A stretch of DNA of 64,000 bases from Dyella lipolytica (GCF_030160075.1 NZ_BSNQ01000003.1:1796328-1860327), one strand, 5' to 3'; positions 1 to 7,934 are shown, numbered from the stretch's first letter. Numbers and translations are program-made. Notes: generated from the sequence alone by a model not told the origin.

Positions 1-448
1 TCCGGCCCGTGAGCCGCGCCATCGCGACGAAGCACCGCGCGATGCCGCACCACGCCAGGCTCGCCCCCATGCCACCGAAGCGGGCAAGCGCACCTATCGC
101 ATCGAAGTGGGTCACGAGCATGGCGTAAAACCCGGCAATATCATCGGCGCCATCGCCAATGAAGCCGGACTGGAAAGCCAATACATCGGCCGCTTGAGCA
201 TCCGCGGCGACTACAGCCTCATCGATCTGCCCGACGGCATGCCCGCCGAAATCTTCGAGCATCTGAAAAAGGTGTGGGTGAACCAGCAAATGCTACGCAT
301 CGCCGAATGGAAGGGCAGCGATGACGATGCCGGCGGACGTCCGCCGCGCAAATCCGGGCCCGGGTTCAAGCCTGCTCATGCGCGAGGTCACGGCGACAAA
401 CCGCGCCCGCATGGGCATGGCGGCGGCAAGCCACCGCGTCGCAAGTAA
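1..448 (+). CDS. DEAD-box ATP-dependent RNA helicase, C-terminal part (5' end outside window)
   Basis: Reading frame 2 is open from the window edge to the TAA at 448. The visible part holds a DbpA-type RNA-binding fold (RTYRIEVGHEHGVKPGNIIGA, then SIRGDYSLIDLP), known from the C-terminus of DbpA/DeaD-type helicases, where it guides the enzyme to structured RNA such as ribosome assembly intermediates. A basic tail rich in Gly, Arg, His and Pro follows, typical of unspecific RNA contacts. The helicase core itself (DEAD box) lies outside the window, so the family call rests on the C-terminal domain only. DeaD or RhlE-like subfamily cannot be decided. Confidence 0.8.
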   Translation, partial: PAREPRHRDEAPRDAAPRQARPHATEAGKRTYRIEVGHEHGVKPGNIIGAIANEAGLESQYIGRLSIRGDYSLIDLPDGMPAEIFEHLKKVWVNQQMLRIAEWKGSDDDAGGRPPRKSGPGFKPAHARGHGDKPRPHGHGGGKPPRRK

Positions 449-455
449 GCGACGC
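436..455 (+). terminator. Weak hairpin overlapping the helicase stop codon
   Basis: GCGTCGC (436-442) pairs with GCGACGC (449-455) around a 6-nt loop containing the TAA stop. Only a short T-stretch (gtcgttt) follows, so it is a weak candidate for an intrinsic terminator. Confidence 0.3.
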
Positions 456-556
456 GAGTCGTTTCAGCAAGGCGACACTGCGTTTCGCTTTTCCACCGCT
501 GAAAAGCCACGCTTCGGCCCATACTTGTGCGGTATCGAACCGCATAAGTGGCCGCC

Positions 557-1366
557 ATGAACGCACTGCCCAGCCTCTACATCTCGCACGGCTCGCCGAT
601 GACCGCCCTCCATCCGGGCCGGGTCGGCGAGCGGCTGGCCGAACTTGCCGCGGCGCTGCCTCGCCCCAAGGCGATTGTGATCGCGACGGCACACTGGCTG
701 GCGCACAAGCCCACGGTTGGCGGTGCGGCGCAACCTGAAACCATTCACGACTTCTACGGTTTTCCACGCGAGCTTTTCGAGATCCGCTATCCGGCGCCGG
801 GCGCGCCCGCCGTCGCTGCACAAGTCATGCGGTTGCTCGCAGAAGCAGATCTCGCGCCCGCGCTCGATCCCGCACACGGCCTCGACCATGGCGCCTGGGT
901 GCCGTTGCGCCTGCTTTATCCGCAAGCAGACATTCCAGTCGTACCGTTATCGATCCAGCCCAACCTGGGACCGGCACACCAATACGCGGTCGGACAAGCG
1001 CTCGCTCCGCTGCGCGAGCAAGGCGTGCTGGTGATCGGTTCGGGCAGCATTACGCACAACCTGCACGACCTCCGCGCCGGCTACAGTGAAGAACGCGAAG
1101 CGCCCTACGTGCGTCCGTTCATCGGCTGGATCGAACAGAAGCTGGCGGCTGGCGACGTCGACGCCCTGCTCGACTACCGTCGCCAGGCGCCATTCGCCGA
1201 GCGCGCGCATCCCACGGACGAACATCTGCTGCCGCTCTATGTGGCACTCGGCGCCGCCGGCGAACATGTCGGTGCGCAACGTATCGATGCCGGCATCGAT
1301 CTCGGTTTCCTGGCCATGGATATCTATCGCTTCGATACCCAGGAAACCGCAGTCACTGCACGATGA
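557..1366 (+). CDS. DODA-type extradiol aromatic ring-opening dioxygenase (YgiD family)
   Basis: The protein starts NALPSLYISHGSPM, the hallmark of the YgiD/4,5-DOPA dioxygenase family. These are class III extradiol dioxygenases that use a non-heme metal ion to open catechol rings. Expected metal ligands are visible: the early His in SHGSPM, a second His in the AHGLDHGAW segment, and a later one in GSGSITHNLHDL. At about 269 residues it has the usual family length. I chose the ATG at 557; an in-frame GTG at 548 would add three residues, and neither has a strong ribosome-binding site. It stands alone, convergent with the cupredoxin gene. The physiological substrate is unknown. Confidence 0.85.
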   Translation: MNALPSLYISHGSPMTALHPGRVGERLAELAAALPRPKAIVIATAHWLAHKPTVGGAAQPETIHDFYGFPRELFEIRYPAPGAPAVAAQVMRLLAEADLAPALDPAHGLDHGAWVPLRLLYPQADIPVVPLSIQPNLGPAHQYAVGQALAPLREQGVLVIGSGSITHNLHDLRAGYSEEREAPYVRPFIGWIEQKLAAGDVDALLDYRRQAPFAERAHPTDEHLLPLYVALGAAGEHVGAQRIDAGIDLGFLAMDIYRFDTQETAVTAR

Positions 1367-1715
1367 TGGTGCCCACCATCATCGGATGAATCGAACAGTA
1401 GTAGGTATACGTTCCCGACTTGGCAAACGTCACGACGTAAGAGTCGCTGGTATCCAGCGCTTTCGATGACGTAAACAGCGAACCGGCGCTGGTGACGACA
1501 TGCGGCTCCTCGTCGTGATTGGTCCACACCACACGAGCACCCACCGGCACGGTGAGTGTCTTCGGCGCAAAGGCAAAGTTGCGTATCTCGATCTGAAACG
1601 CTTTCGCGTCTTTCGATGAGGATGCATCGGCAGCGACAGCAGTTCGACCGATACCGCACAGCGCCATCATGATCATCAAGGCGCATCCCAGCCTGCGTGT
1701 GGCGATGGCACTCAT
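1353..1715 (-). CDS. Exported cupredoxin (amicyanin/plastocyanin-like blue copper protein)
   Basis: A 120-residue protein with an N-terminal signal peptide (hydrophobic stretch ending near AVAA, about residue 28) and one cupredoxin domain. The four copper ligands can be placed: His72 (EEPHVV), then Cys107, His110 and Met113 in YYCSIHPMM. The C-x2-H-x2-M spacing is that of amicyanin-like proteins. It should carry electrons or bind copper in the periplasm. Its ATG overlaps the TGA of the upstream metallophosphoesterase (ATGA), so the two are translationally coupled and share the promoter facing the ECF sigma operon. It overlaps the tail of the dioxygenase gene by 14 bases on the opposite strand. 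The redox partner is unknown. Confidence 0.85.
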   Translation of the reverse strand: MSAIATRRLGCALMIMMALCGIGRTAVAADASSSKDAKAFQIEIRNFAFAPKTLTVPVGARVVWTNHDEEPHVVTSAGSLFTSSKALDTSDSYVVTFAKSGTYTYYCSIHPMMVGTIIVQ

Positions 1716-2647
1716 GACAGCACCTCATCGGTCACCGCCAGCGCATGGGCGCCTCGTACATGACGCACATCGCGGATGCCCAAGTAACGATGCAAGGCTT
1801 CCGGCGTCACGCTCTGCAACGGTCCAGGCCCCGGCCCTACACCCGGCGCCGGTTGTGGATAGGCCGTCGAGCGTGCCGTGTAGAACGTAATGGTGCCTTC
1901 CACCTTCTGCTGGATCTGGTGGATATGCCCATTCAACACACTGACCGATCCAAAGCGCCGCAAATAAGTCAGCGCTTCGGCACTGTCGTCGGTGCCCCAG
2001 CCCCATGACGGATACAACGGCCACAGCGGCATATGCGCAAAGACCACCAAGGGCGTGTCGGGCGACAGGCCGGCAAGATCGTTCTTCAACCAAGCCAGCT
2101 GATCGGCGCCTAACGAACCCAGACCGCCAGCACGAAGGTTGAGCACATTGATCAAGCCGACAAAATGCACGCCGCCCTGATCGAAGCTGTACCAACCGCC
2201 TGACTGCTGCCGCTCGCCAAAGCGACGAAAGAATTCCGCACCGTTGTCGCCGATTACATCGTGCTCACCCGGCACATAGAACGTACGCCCCACGTGCGCC
2301 TCCTGCATCAGTCCGGCCAGCGTGTCGAATTCCTCGGGCTTGGACAGGTGCGTCAGATCGCCCGTGTGCAGCACAAAGGCCGGACGCGTTGTCTGGGCAT
2401 TGATCTGCGTCAGCGATTGGCGCAGCGTGGCCGCCACATCCATGTTCGGCGCTTTGTGAAAGCCGATATGCGAATCGCTGATCTGCACAAAACTGAAACT
2501 GGCATCCTTGGCGGCTGCACCATCGCCCAGCGGTTGCGCCTGCAGCACGCCGCTCTTCATCAGCCAAAGGGTGCCGGCCCCGGCCCAGGCCATGCACTTG
2601 AGGAACTGCCGCCGGCCATCGATTTCGTTTTCATGGGTATCTTGCAT
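1712..2647 (-). CDS. Tat-exported metallophosphoesterase (calcineurin-like)
   Basis: A 311-residue protein with a Tat-like signal (GRRQFLK followed by a hydrophobic stretch) and a calcineurin-like phosphoesterase fold. Metal-site motifs in order: D58-S-H60, GDLTH (D97), PGEHD (127-130), FAHMP and GHIH. The usual GNHD is GEHD here, so the bridging Asn is replaced by Glu, which may be a subfamily feature or may alter substrate choice. It likely hydrolyses a phosphoester in the periplasm; the substrate is not predictable. A good Shine-Dalgarno (GGAG) precedes the ATG at 2647. It is the first gene of a two-gene operon with the cupredoxin, behind an ECF-type promoter at 2699-2725. Confidence 0.85.
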   Translation of the reverse strand: MQDTHENEIDGRRQFLKCMAWAGAGTLWLMKSGVLQAQPLGDGAAAKDASFSFVQISDSHIGFHKAPNMDVAATLRQSLTQINAQTTRPAFVLHTGDLTHLSKPEEFDTLAGLMQEAHVGRTFYVPGEHDVIGDNGAEFFRRFGERQQSGGWYSFDQGGVHFVGLINVLNLRAGGLGSLGADQLAWLKNDLAGLSPDTPLVVFAHMPLWPLYPSWGWGTDDSAEALTYLRRFGSVSVLNGHIHQIQQKVEGTITFYTARSTAYPQPAPGVGPGPGPLQSVTPEALHRYLGIRDVRHVRGAHALAVTDEVLS

Positions 2648-2698
2648 GATCGGTTACTCCGCTGGGATCGAGCAGCCATCGCGCCGCCCTCACCTGCT

Positions 2699-2725
2699 TT
2701 ACCGAACTTCCCCTCGGCCTATTCC
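2699..2725 (-). promoter_or_regulatory. ECF-type promoter for metallophosphoesterase-cupredoxin
   Basis: Read on the minus strand: GGAATA (2725-2720), 15 bases, CGGTAA (2704-2699). The same two hexamers with the same spacing occur on the plus strand at 2741-2767. The -35 resembles the GGAAY core common to ECF promoters. Transcription would start near 2692, leaving a leader of about 45 nt. Confidence 0.65.
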
Positions 2726-2740
2726 GGCTTTTCCGCATAG

Positions 2741-2767
2741 GGAATAAAGTCACGGCCATAGCGGTAA
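2741..2767 (+). promoter_or_regulatory. ECF-type promoter for the sigma/anti-sigma operon (autoregulation)
   Basis: GGAATA (2741-2746), 15 bases, CGGTAA (2762-2767), identical in hexamers and spacing to the minus-strand element 16 bp away. The start codon at 2776 lies only 8 bases past the -10, so the transcript would be leaderless or nearly so. Confidence 0.65.
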
Positions 2768-2775
2768 TACCTCTT

Positions 2776-3348
2776 ATGCCAGCCGACCTTCACCGCATTC
2801 CGCCGGACCCGCACGCCGCCAGAAGCGCGAGCTTCGAAGCGCACGTGCTGCCGCACCTGGATGCTGCATACAACCTGGCGCGTTGGCTGGCGCGCGACGA
2901 TGCGGATGCCCAGGACGTGGCGCAGGAAGCCATGCTGCGTGCGTTTCGCTACTTCGACAGCTTCCACGGTGGCGATGCGCGCGTCTGGCTGCTCGCCATC
3001 GTGCGCAACACGTACTACTCGTTGCGCATGAAGACGCCACCGGACGCGTTGCACGAAACCTTCGACGATGAGGTACACACCCTGGTCGACGAGCAACCCT
3101 CGCCGGAAGCCCGAACGTTGATCGCCATGGACATCGGATCGTTGCAAGCTGCATTGGAAAATCTGCCCCATCCGCTGCGCGAAGCGATCGTGCTGCGCGA
3201 ACTCGAAGAATGCTCCTACAAAGAAATCGCTTCGATCACCGGACAAAAGATCGGCACCGTCATGTCGCGACTCGCGCGTGCGCGAGAACGACTGAAAGCC
3301 GAACTGACCCGCCACTCCACGGAGGCACGCCGTCATGATGTGCAATGA
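2776..3348 (+). CDS. ECF-family RNA polymerase sigma factor
   Basis: A 190-residue sigma-70 family protein. Region 2 is seen as AYNLARWLARDDADAQDVAQEAMLRA-type sequence (about residues 31-56), followed by the RVWLLAIVRN segment. Region 4 spans about 135-180, with the helix-turn-helix at SYKEIASITGQKIGTVMSRL. No region 1.1 or 3 is present, which makes it an ECF factor. It overlaps the anti-sigma gene by 14 bases, the standard arrangement for coupled expression. Its probable targets are itself and the divergent metallophosphoesterase-cupredoxin operon, because both carry the same promoter element. The inducing signal is unknown; copper, oxidative or envelope stress are guesses from the cupredoxin. 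Confidence 0.9.
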   Translation: MPADLHRIPPDPHAARSASFEAHVLPHLDAAYNLARWLARDDADAQDVAQEAMLRAFRYFDSFHGGDARVWLLAIVRNTYYSLRMKTPPDALHETFDDEVHTLVDEQPSPEARTLIAMDIGSLQAALENLPHPLREAIVLRELEECSYKEIASITGQKIGTVMSRLARARERLKAELTRHSTEARRHDVQ

Positions 3349-4117
3349 CGCCAGGCTGCTCGTGCATGCCTACCTCGATGATGAGCTGGACGCCGCGCAG
3401 AGCGTGGCGATTACCCGACACATGCAAGGCTGCGCCAGCTGCGCGGCCAACTATGCCGACTACGTTCAGCTGCACAAGTCGCTGAAGCAGCCGTCGCTTT
3501 ACCGGCGTGCACCGAGCGCACTACGCGAACAGTGGTCAACATCGACATCGATGCCCGCACCTTCGCGAAATCGCGTGACAGTGCGTCGCGCACCTACCGC
3601 CCTGGCGATGGCAGCAGGGTTTGCAGCCGCTTTGCTACTCGCCGCACCCTTGTGGGTTTACACATCCTCGCAGCGCAATGCTGAAACGAATCAGGTCATC
3701 GGCGAGGCAGTCTCCAGTCACATCCGTTCCATGCAGCCAGAGCATCTGATGGATGTCGTCTCTACCGATCAGCACACGGTAAAGCCGTGGTTCGACGGCA
3801 AGCTCGATTTTTCGCCAAAGGTGAAGGATCTGGCCGGCGAAGGTTTCCCGCTGGTGGGTGGGCGGCTCGATGCGCTTGATGGGCACAGCGTCGCCGCACT
3901 GATCTACAAGCGACATCTGCATATCATCAATCTCTACCAATGGCCCGATTCATCCGCTGCCTCGTCGGAGGAAGCATCTCAGTGGCGCGGTTATAACGTC
4001 ATCCGCTGGACCGCTAGCAACATGCGTTACGTTGCGGTCTCCGACGTCAACGAGGGTGAACTTCAGCAATTCGTGCTCGCGTTCCAAAACGACGCAGCAA
4101 CACCGCCGATGCGTTGA
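3335..4117 (+). CDS. Membrane anti-sigma factor with zinc-finger (ZAS) domain
   Basis: A 260-residue protein. The N-terminal 45 residues carry the ZAS signature H-x3-C-x2-C (HMQGCASC), preceded by an upstream Cys (MCNDARLL); this binds and holds the ECF sigma factor in the cytoplasm. A basic linker leads to one membrane helix (about residues 91-109, LAMAAGFAAALLLAAPLWVY). The remaining 150 residues should lie in the periplasm as a sensory domain of unknown fold, which contains the motif GFPLVGGRLDAL also seen in other anti-sigma C-terminal domains. It overlaps the sigma gene by 14 bases. Release mechanism (proteolysis or zinc loss) is not evident. Confidence 0.88.
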   Translation: MMCNDARLLVHAYLDDELDAAQSVAITRHMQGCASCAANYADYVQLHKSLKQPSLYRRAPSALREQWSTSTSMPAPSRNRVTVRRAPTALAMAAGFAAALLLAAPLWVYTSSQRNAETNQVIGEAVSSHIRSMQPEHLMDVVSTDQHTVKPWFDGKLDFSPKVKDLAGEGFPLVGGRLDALDGHSVAALIYKRHLHIINLYQWPDSSAASSEEASQWRGYNVIRWTASNMRYVAVSDVNEGELQQFVLAFQNDAATPPMR

Positions 4118-4124
4118 TCGCGAC

Positions 4125-4490
4125 TCAGGAATCCGTCGGCACGTAGTCGACCCAATCCTGCGGCGTCAGTGGCGACATCCCATGCGCAACGCGTGCCTTA
4201 TCGCATTGCGAACTCAGCGTGCCGAACTCCCAGGAAGGCTGCACTTCGCGACACACCGAGGGGCGCTGCGCATAGATACCGCAATGCGCTTCCTGACCGA
4301 CGGCGCCAACCAGGGCTACGCAACGAGGACGCGACGCCTGCGTGCCGCGCATGACCAGACGATGCGGATCGAGTTTCTCGGTAAGTGCAGGCGGCACGTC
4401 GCCAGCCATAGCGATGTCGGCTTCGGACCAATGGAAAGCCACACGGAAATGGGCGCAACAGGCGCCGAAGCGCAAACATGGGTGAGTCAT
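4125..4490 (-). CDS. YkgJ family cysteine cluster protein
   Basis: A 121-residue soluble protein with the YkgJ/UPF0153 Cys pattern: C5-x5-CC (PCLRFGACC), later C57, C70 (EAHCGIY), C79 (SVCREV) and C95 (SSQC). These cysteines are thought to bind zinc or iron. The biochemical role of the family is not established. It is convergent with the anti-sigma gene (7-base gap) and lies downstream of the YpfJ-type peptidase on the same strand, but a palindrome (4506-4529) separates them. Confidence 0.8.
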   Translation of the reverse strand: MTHPCLRFGACCAHFRVAFHWSEADIAMAGDVPPALTEKLDPHRLVMRGTQASRPRCVALVGAVGQEAHCGIYAQRPSVCREVQPSWEFGTLSSQCDKARVAHGMSPLTPQDWVDYVPTDS

Positions 4491-4505
4491 AACGACCGCG
4501 TATAT

Positions 4506-4529
4506 CCCTCCCCTGCGTGCAGGGGAGGG
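4506..4529. repeat. 11-bp perfect palindrome with 2-nt centre, terminator or dispersed repeat
   Basis: CCCTCCCCTGC (4506-4516) and GCAGGGGAGGG (4519-4529) are perfect inverted arms. No T-run follows on either strand. It sits just after the ypfJ-like gene on the minus strand. It could be an intrinsic hairpin stabilising the mRNA end or a copy of a dispersed extragenic palindrome. Confidence 0.5.
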
Positions 4530-4541
4530 GTCAGACCTTGC

Positions 4542-5405
4542 TTAGACCGGCCCATCGAACGTATTGCACTGTTGAATATCGCCACTCTGCAACCCGGTCT
4601 TGAACCACTGCACTCGCTGCGCCGACGTGCCATGCGTAAACGAATCCGGCACCACCGTACCGCGTGCCTCGCGCTGCAAGGTATCGTCGCCGATCTGGCT
4701 TGCCGCGTTAAGCGCCGACTCCACATCACCCGGCTGCAACCACTGCAAGCGCTGTTGCGTGCGATTGGCCCACACCCCGGCAAAACAGTCGGCCTGCAAT
4801 TCCTGCCGCACCGACAAACCCTGCGCGCCTTCCATCGGTGCGCCTTGCCGCTGCAACTGGGCGACTTTGTCGAATACACCCAGTAGCTTTTGCACGTGAT
4901 GTCCTACTTCGTGCGCAATGACATAGGCCCGCGCGAAATCGCCGCTGGAATGGAAACGCGTATCCAGCTCCTGGAAGAAGCCAAGATCCAGATAAACCTT
5001 CTGGTCACCTGGGCAGTAGAACGGACCGACAGCCGTGGAGGCCGCGCCGCACGCCGTATTTACGCCGCCGCTAAAAAGATCGAGCTTCGGATCGACATAG
5101 GTGCGACCCATGCTGCTGAAAATGCCGTTCCAGGTTGTTTCGGTCGAGCCGAGAATCTTTTCGACAAACAACTTCTGCTGCGGATCCACCTGCGCCGGTT
5201 GACTGTTGGGTGCATAAGCGCCCGGCTGTCCTCCGCTTTGATCCAGCAACGCCAGCGGGTTCTTGAAAAAGATCCAGCCCAGCAAGGCCATGATGATGAG
5301 GCCGCCGATACCCAAGCGCCCTCCTCCGCCGAATCCGCGGCCACCACCGCCACCGCCGCTATCGACTTCGACATTCTGACTCTGTTCGCCCTTCTGCCAG
5401 TCCAT
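4542..5405 (-). CDS. Membrane-anchored neutral zinc metallopeptidase, YpfJ family
   Basis: About 287 residues starting MDWQKGEQSQNVEV, the conserved start of the YpfJ (zinc_peptidase) family; upstream in-frame codons are less likely. A Gly-rich segment (GGGGGGRGFGGGG) is followed by one membrane helix (LGIGGLIIMALLGWIFF). The catalytic domain contains HEVGHHVQ, an HExxH zinc site, in YVIAHEVGHHVQKLLG, plus a downstream QADCFAGVWA segment supplying further ligand or structural residues. The enzyme should face the periplasm. The natural substrate is unknown. It is transcribed divergently from the MAPEG gene. Confidence 0.9.
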   Translation of the reverse strand: MDWQKGEQSQNVEVDSGGGGGGRGFGGGGRLGIGGLIIMALLGWIFFKNPLALLDQSGGQPGAYAPNSQPAQVDPQQKLFVEKILGSTETTWNGIFSSMGRTYVDPKLDLFSGGVNTACGAASTAVGPFYCPGDQKVYLDLGFFQELDTRFHSSGDFARAYVIAHEVGHHVQKLLGVFDKVAQLQRQGAPMEGAQGLSVRQELQADCFAGVWANRTQQRLQWLQPGDVESALNAASQIGDDTLQREARGTVVPDSFTHGTSAQRVQWFKTGLQSGDIQQCNTFDGPV

Positions 5406-5503
5406 AACTCCCCCGACGCGCGCGTCATGAAACAGTCGGCCGGCCGCTCCGGCCATCCCCCACAGCATGGCACCAAAAAGCTACAGTGGCATCACCCTTT
5501 CAC

Positions 5504-5911
5504 ATGAGCGAAATCATGATTCAGAACCTGCCCGCCCTGGTCACCCTGCTAACCGTCCTGTTGCAGTTCGGCACCATGTACGCGGTGGGCCGGGCGCGGG
5601 GGAAATATCGCATCGAGGCCCCGGCGACCAGCGGACATCCTGCCTTCGAGCGTGCGTATCGGGTGCAGATGAACACCCTGGAAAGCACGGTGATGTTTCT
5701 GCCGGCGCTCTGGTTGGCGGCGCATTACGGCTATGGCCTGTGGGCAGGCGTCGCGGGCCTGATCTGGATCGTGGGTCGCGTCTGGTACGCGGGCGCTTAT
5801 CTGCGCGACGCCAGCAAGCGCGGGCCGGGATACATGCTCGGCATGCTCGGCTGGGCCGCGTTGGTGGTGATGGCGGTGATGGGGCTAGGCCGCGCGATGG
5901 TGGCGGGCTGA
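5504..5911 (+). CDS. MAPEG family membrane protein
   Basis: About 135 residues with four predicted membrane helices. The family signature is clear: FERAYRVQMNTLESTVMFLPALW, where the Arg and the N-T-x-E residues contact glutathione in microsomal GST/MAPEG enzymes, and RVWYAGAYLRDASKRGPGY further on. Bacterial members are usually of unknown function; some conjugate glutathione or reduce lipid peroxides. I chose the ATG at 5504; a GTG at 5486 and an ATG at 5516 are alternatives. The next gene starts 11 bases after its stop. Confidence 0.85.
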   Translation: MSEIMIQNLPALVTLLTVLLQFGTMYAVGRARGKYRIEAPATSGHPAFERAYRVQMNTLESTVMFLPALWLAAHYGYGLWAGVAGLIWIVGRVWYAGAYLRDASKRGPGYMLGMLGWAALVVMAVMGLGRAMVAG

Positions 5912-5922
5912 AGCAGCGCATC

Positions 5923-6738
5923 ATGGCCGATCTGCCGATCAAGCCGGGCGATCCGGCACCGACTTCGCCCATGGCTGGCGCGGTGCAAGCACCCAGCGTG
6001 GTGTATGCGCTCGGCTTGATCCTGCTTTACTTTCTGTTGCAGCTTGCAGCCGGCGGATTGGTCAGTTTCGTGGTCGGCCTTCTGGAAAGGTATCGTCATC
6101 CCGATCTGCCGCATGCCGACGTGCAGCGGCATGTGATGACTTTGCTACAGCAGCCCGACAGCAACGCATTGCTGGTGATCGTGGCTCTGCCGCTGATCAC
6201 CTTGATCATGCTTGCCGCAGTGCGACGCGCCTGGCCATCGTTATGGTTGTTGCCGCGGCCGCCGGGCTTTGGACTGAATGCGCCGATCGCAGCAAACTGG
6301 TATGCGCTCGCGTTGCTGGTCGGCCTGGTAATGCCGCTGCTGGGCGGCGTCCTCACTCAGTGGCTGGCGCACGGGCATGAGATCACACAGAACGTCGAGG
6401 AACTCAGCCGCAAAGCATCCGGCAGTTTGCGCCTGCCGCTCGCGATCGTGGCCGTCACCGTTGGCCCCATGATCGAAGAGGTGATGTTCCGCGGCGTGCT
6501 GCTGTCTGCGCTGATGCGTCGTCTATCGACCGGTTTATCGGTAACGATCTGCGCCGTACTGTTTGGTGCGGTCCACTTGGGCGGCCTGGATTTTCAGTGG
6601 TACGCGCTGCCCAATCTGATCCTGCTTGCCGCCGCCCTATGCTGGCTGCGATTGAAATCGGCATCGCTGTGGCCTGCGATCCTCGCGCACGGCGTCTACA
6701 ACCTGTTTGCACTGGTTGCTCTGTTCGCCGCTGCGTGA
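5923..6738 (+). CDS. CPBP family intramembrane glutamic endopeptidase (Abi/CAAX-like)
   Basis: About 271 residues with seven or so membrane helices. The three CPBP motifs are present: EEVMFRG (E-E-x3-R), FGAVH (F-x3-H) and HGVYN (H-x3-N), which form the intramembrane active site in this family. Bacterial members act in protein processing, bacteriocin self-immunity or regulation; nothing here points to one substrate. The frame is open upstream through the MAPEG gene, but the ATG at 5923 fits the family N-terminus and the operon spacing. Ends convergent with maf. Confidence 0.88.
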   Translation: MADLPIKPGDPAPTSPMAGAVQAPSVVYALGLILLYFLLQLAAGGLVSFVVGLLERYRHPDLPHADVQRHVMTLLQQPDSNALLVIVALPLITLIMLAAVRRAWPSLWLLPRPPGFGLNAPIAANWYALALLVGLVMPLLGGVLTQWLAHGHEITQNVEELSRKASGSLRLPLAIVAVTVGPMIEEVMFRGVLLSALMRRLSTGLSVTICAVLFGAVHLGGLDFQWYALPNLILLAAALCWLRLKSASLWPAILAHGVYNLFALVALFAAA

Positions 6739-6742
6739 ATCG

Positions 6743-7321
6743 CTAAAGCGGAACGATGCCGAAGTTTCTCAGCAAGCGCGCGGTCTCGAACAACGGCAAC
6801 CCCATCACACCGGAATAGCTGCCCTCCAGATGTTCGATCAAGGTCGCACCGCGTCCTTGGATGGCATAGGCGCCAGCCTTGCCGAACGGTTCGCCGCTTG
6901 CGACATACGCGGCAATCGAGGCCTCGTCGAGTTTTGCAAAACGCACCCGCGACACGCAGACATCTCCGAGCTCGCGGTCTGCACAGACCAACCACACCGC
7001 AGAAATCACTTCATGCGTGCGTCCCGATAAGCGATGCAACATCGCCGTCGCATCCGCAACATCGCGCGGCTTGCCGAACACATCCCCATCCAGCACGACT
7101 TCCGTATCCGCACCTAGCACGATGGCATCCGTGCGCTGATTCGCATCGAGCGACGCAAGACCCGCACGCGCCTTGTCGTGCGCAACGCGATGAACATAAT
7201 CCTTCGGCGATTCGTCGATAGCTCGCTGTTCCGTCACGTCCACATCCAGTACGGAAAATGTCGCAGCGAGCTGTCCAAGCAGATCGCGGCGGCGCGGCGA
7301 CTGCGAGGCGAGGTAAAGCAT
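6743..7321 (-). CDS. maf: Maf family nucleotide pyrophosphatase
   Basis: The protein begins [18 protein letters not shown], the diagnostic Maf start (S-x-SPRR), which fixes the ATG at 7321. About 192 residues. Further Maf motifs: [12 protein letters not shown] and [30 protein letters not shown]. Maf proteins hydrolyse modified or canonical pyrimidine nucleoside triphosphates (dTTP, UTP, m5UTP, pseudo-UTP depending on subgroup), acting as house-cleaning enzymes. It is the last gene of the rsfS-rlmH-GNAT-maf series; rng, which often follows maf in related genomes, is not next to it here. Confidence 0.93.
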   Translation of the reverse strand: MLYLASQSPRRRDLLGQLAATFSVLDVDVTEQRAIDESPKDYVHRVAHDKARAGLASLDANQRTDAIVLGADTEVVLDGDVFGKPRDVADATAMLHRLSGRTHEVISAVWLVCADRELGDVCVSRVRFAKLDEASIAAYVASGEPFGKAGAYAIQGRGATLIEHLEGSYSGVMGLPLFETARLLRNFGIVPL

Positions 7322-7399
7322 GGGCGGCTCCCGTTTGATGTCGGGTGCAAGCATAGCGGCAGGAGGCGCCTTGATTTGGACCTTAACGGCAAATGCCGC

Positions 7400-7873
7400 C
7401 TACGTAGCATTGATCAGAGCATCCTTAAGCACCAACCCATACTCGCAAAACTCTTGATCACGCTGCCAACCCAACGACTCATAGAGCGCCTGCGCAGGAG
7501 CGTTATCCCGCGCAGTGGATAGCGACAGGCTGACCGCTCCTAGTGCGCGCGTGTAATCGGCGGCGGCGATCAATAAAGCCTTTGCGACGCCATCCCTACG
7601 CGCCTCGACCACAACGAACAAATCGTTGAGCAAGTAAGTACGCACTGTACGTACCGATGAAAACAATGGATACAACTGGGTGAAACCCAGGCCATCGCCA
7701 CGTTCATCGCAAGCCAACAGAATCAGCGATTCGTGGTGCGCGAAGCGCTCGGCAAGAAACGTACGCGCACGCGCCGGATCGGATGGCTGCTTGTAAAACT
7801 GCCGATAGCCGTCGAACAGCGGCACTAAAACATCGAGATCGTGAATGGTGGCCTGGCGAATCTGAAAACTCAT
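7400..7873 (-). CDS. GNAT family N-acetyltransferase
   Basis: A 157-residue single-domain acetyltransferase. It shows the N-terminal IRQATIHDLDVLVPLFDGYRQFY, the central LLNDLFVVVEARRDGVAKALL with a degenerate acetyl-CoA-binding loop (R-x2-G-x-A), and the C-terminal NAPAQALYESLGW motif. The substrate is unknown. It sits between rlmH and maf on the same strand, an insertion into the usual rlmH-maf order. Confidence 0.85.
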   Translation of the reverse strand: MSFQIRQATIHDLDVLVPLFDGYRQFYKQPSDPARARTFLAERFAHHESLILLACDERGDGLGFTQLYPLFSSVRTVRTYLLNDLFVVVEARRDGVAKALLIAAADYTRALGAVSLSLSTARDNAPAQALYESLGWQRDQEFCEYGLVLKDALINAT

Positions 7874-7934
7874 ACCGACTCCGCTTGCGATGCAGTGATA
7901 CCGATTCGCGACGAACGCTTACGCTGCCTTGCCG

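Noticed and set aside
5467-5922. N-terminal extension of the CPBP protease frame
   Set aside because: It only reads the MAPEG gene in another frame; the conserved region starts after 5923.
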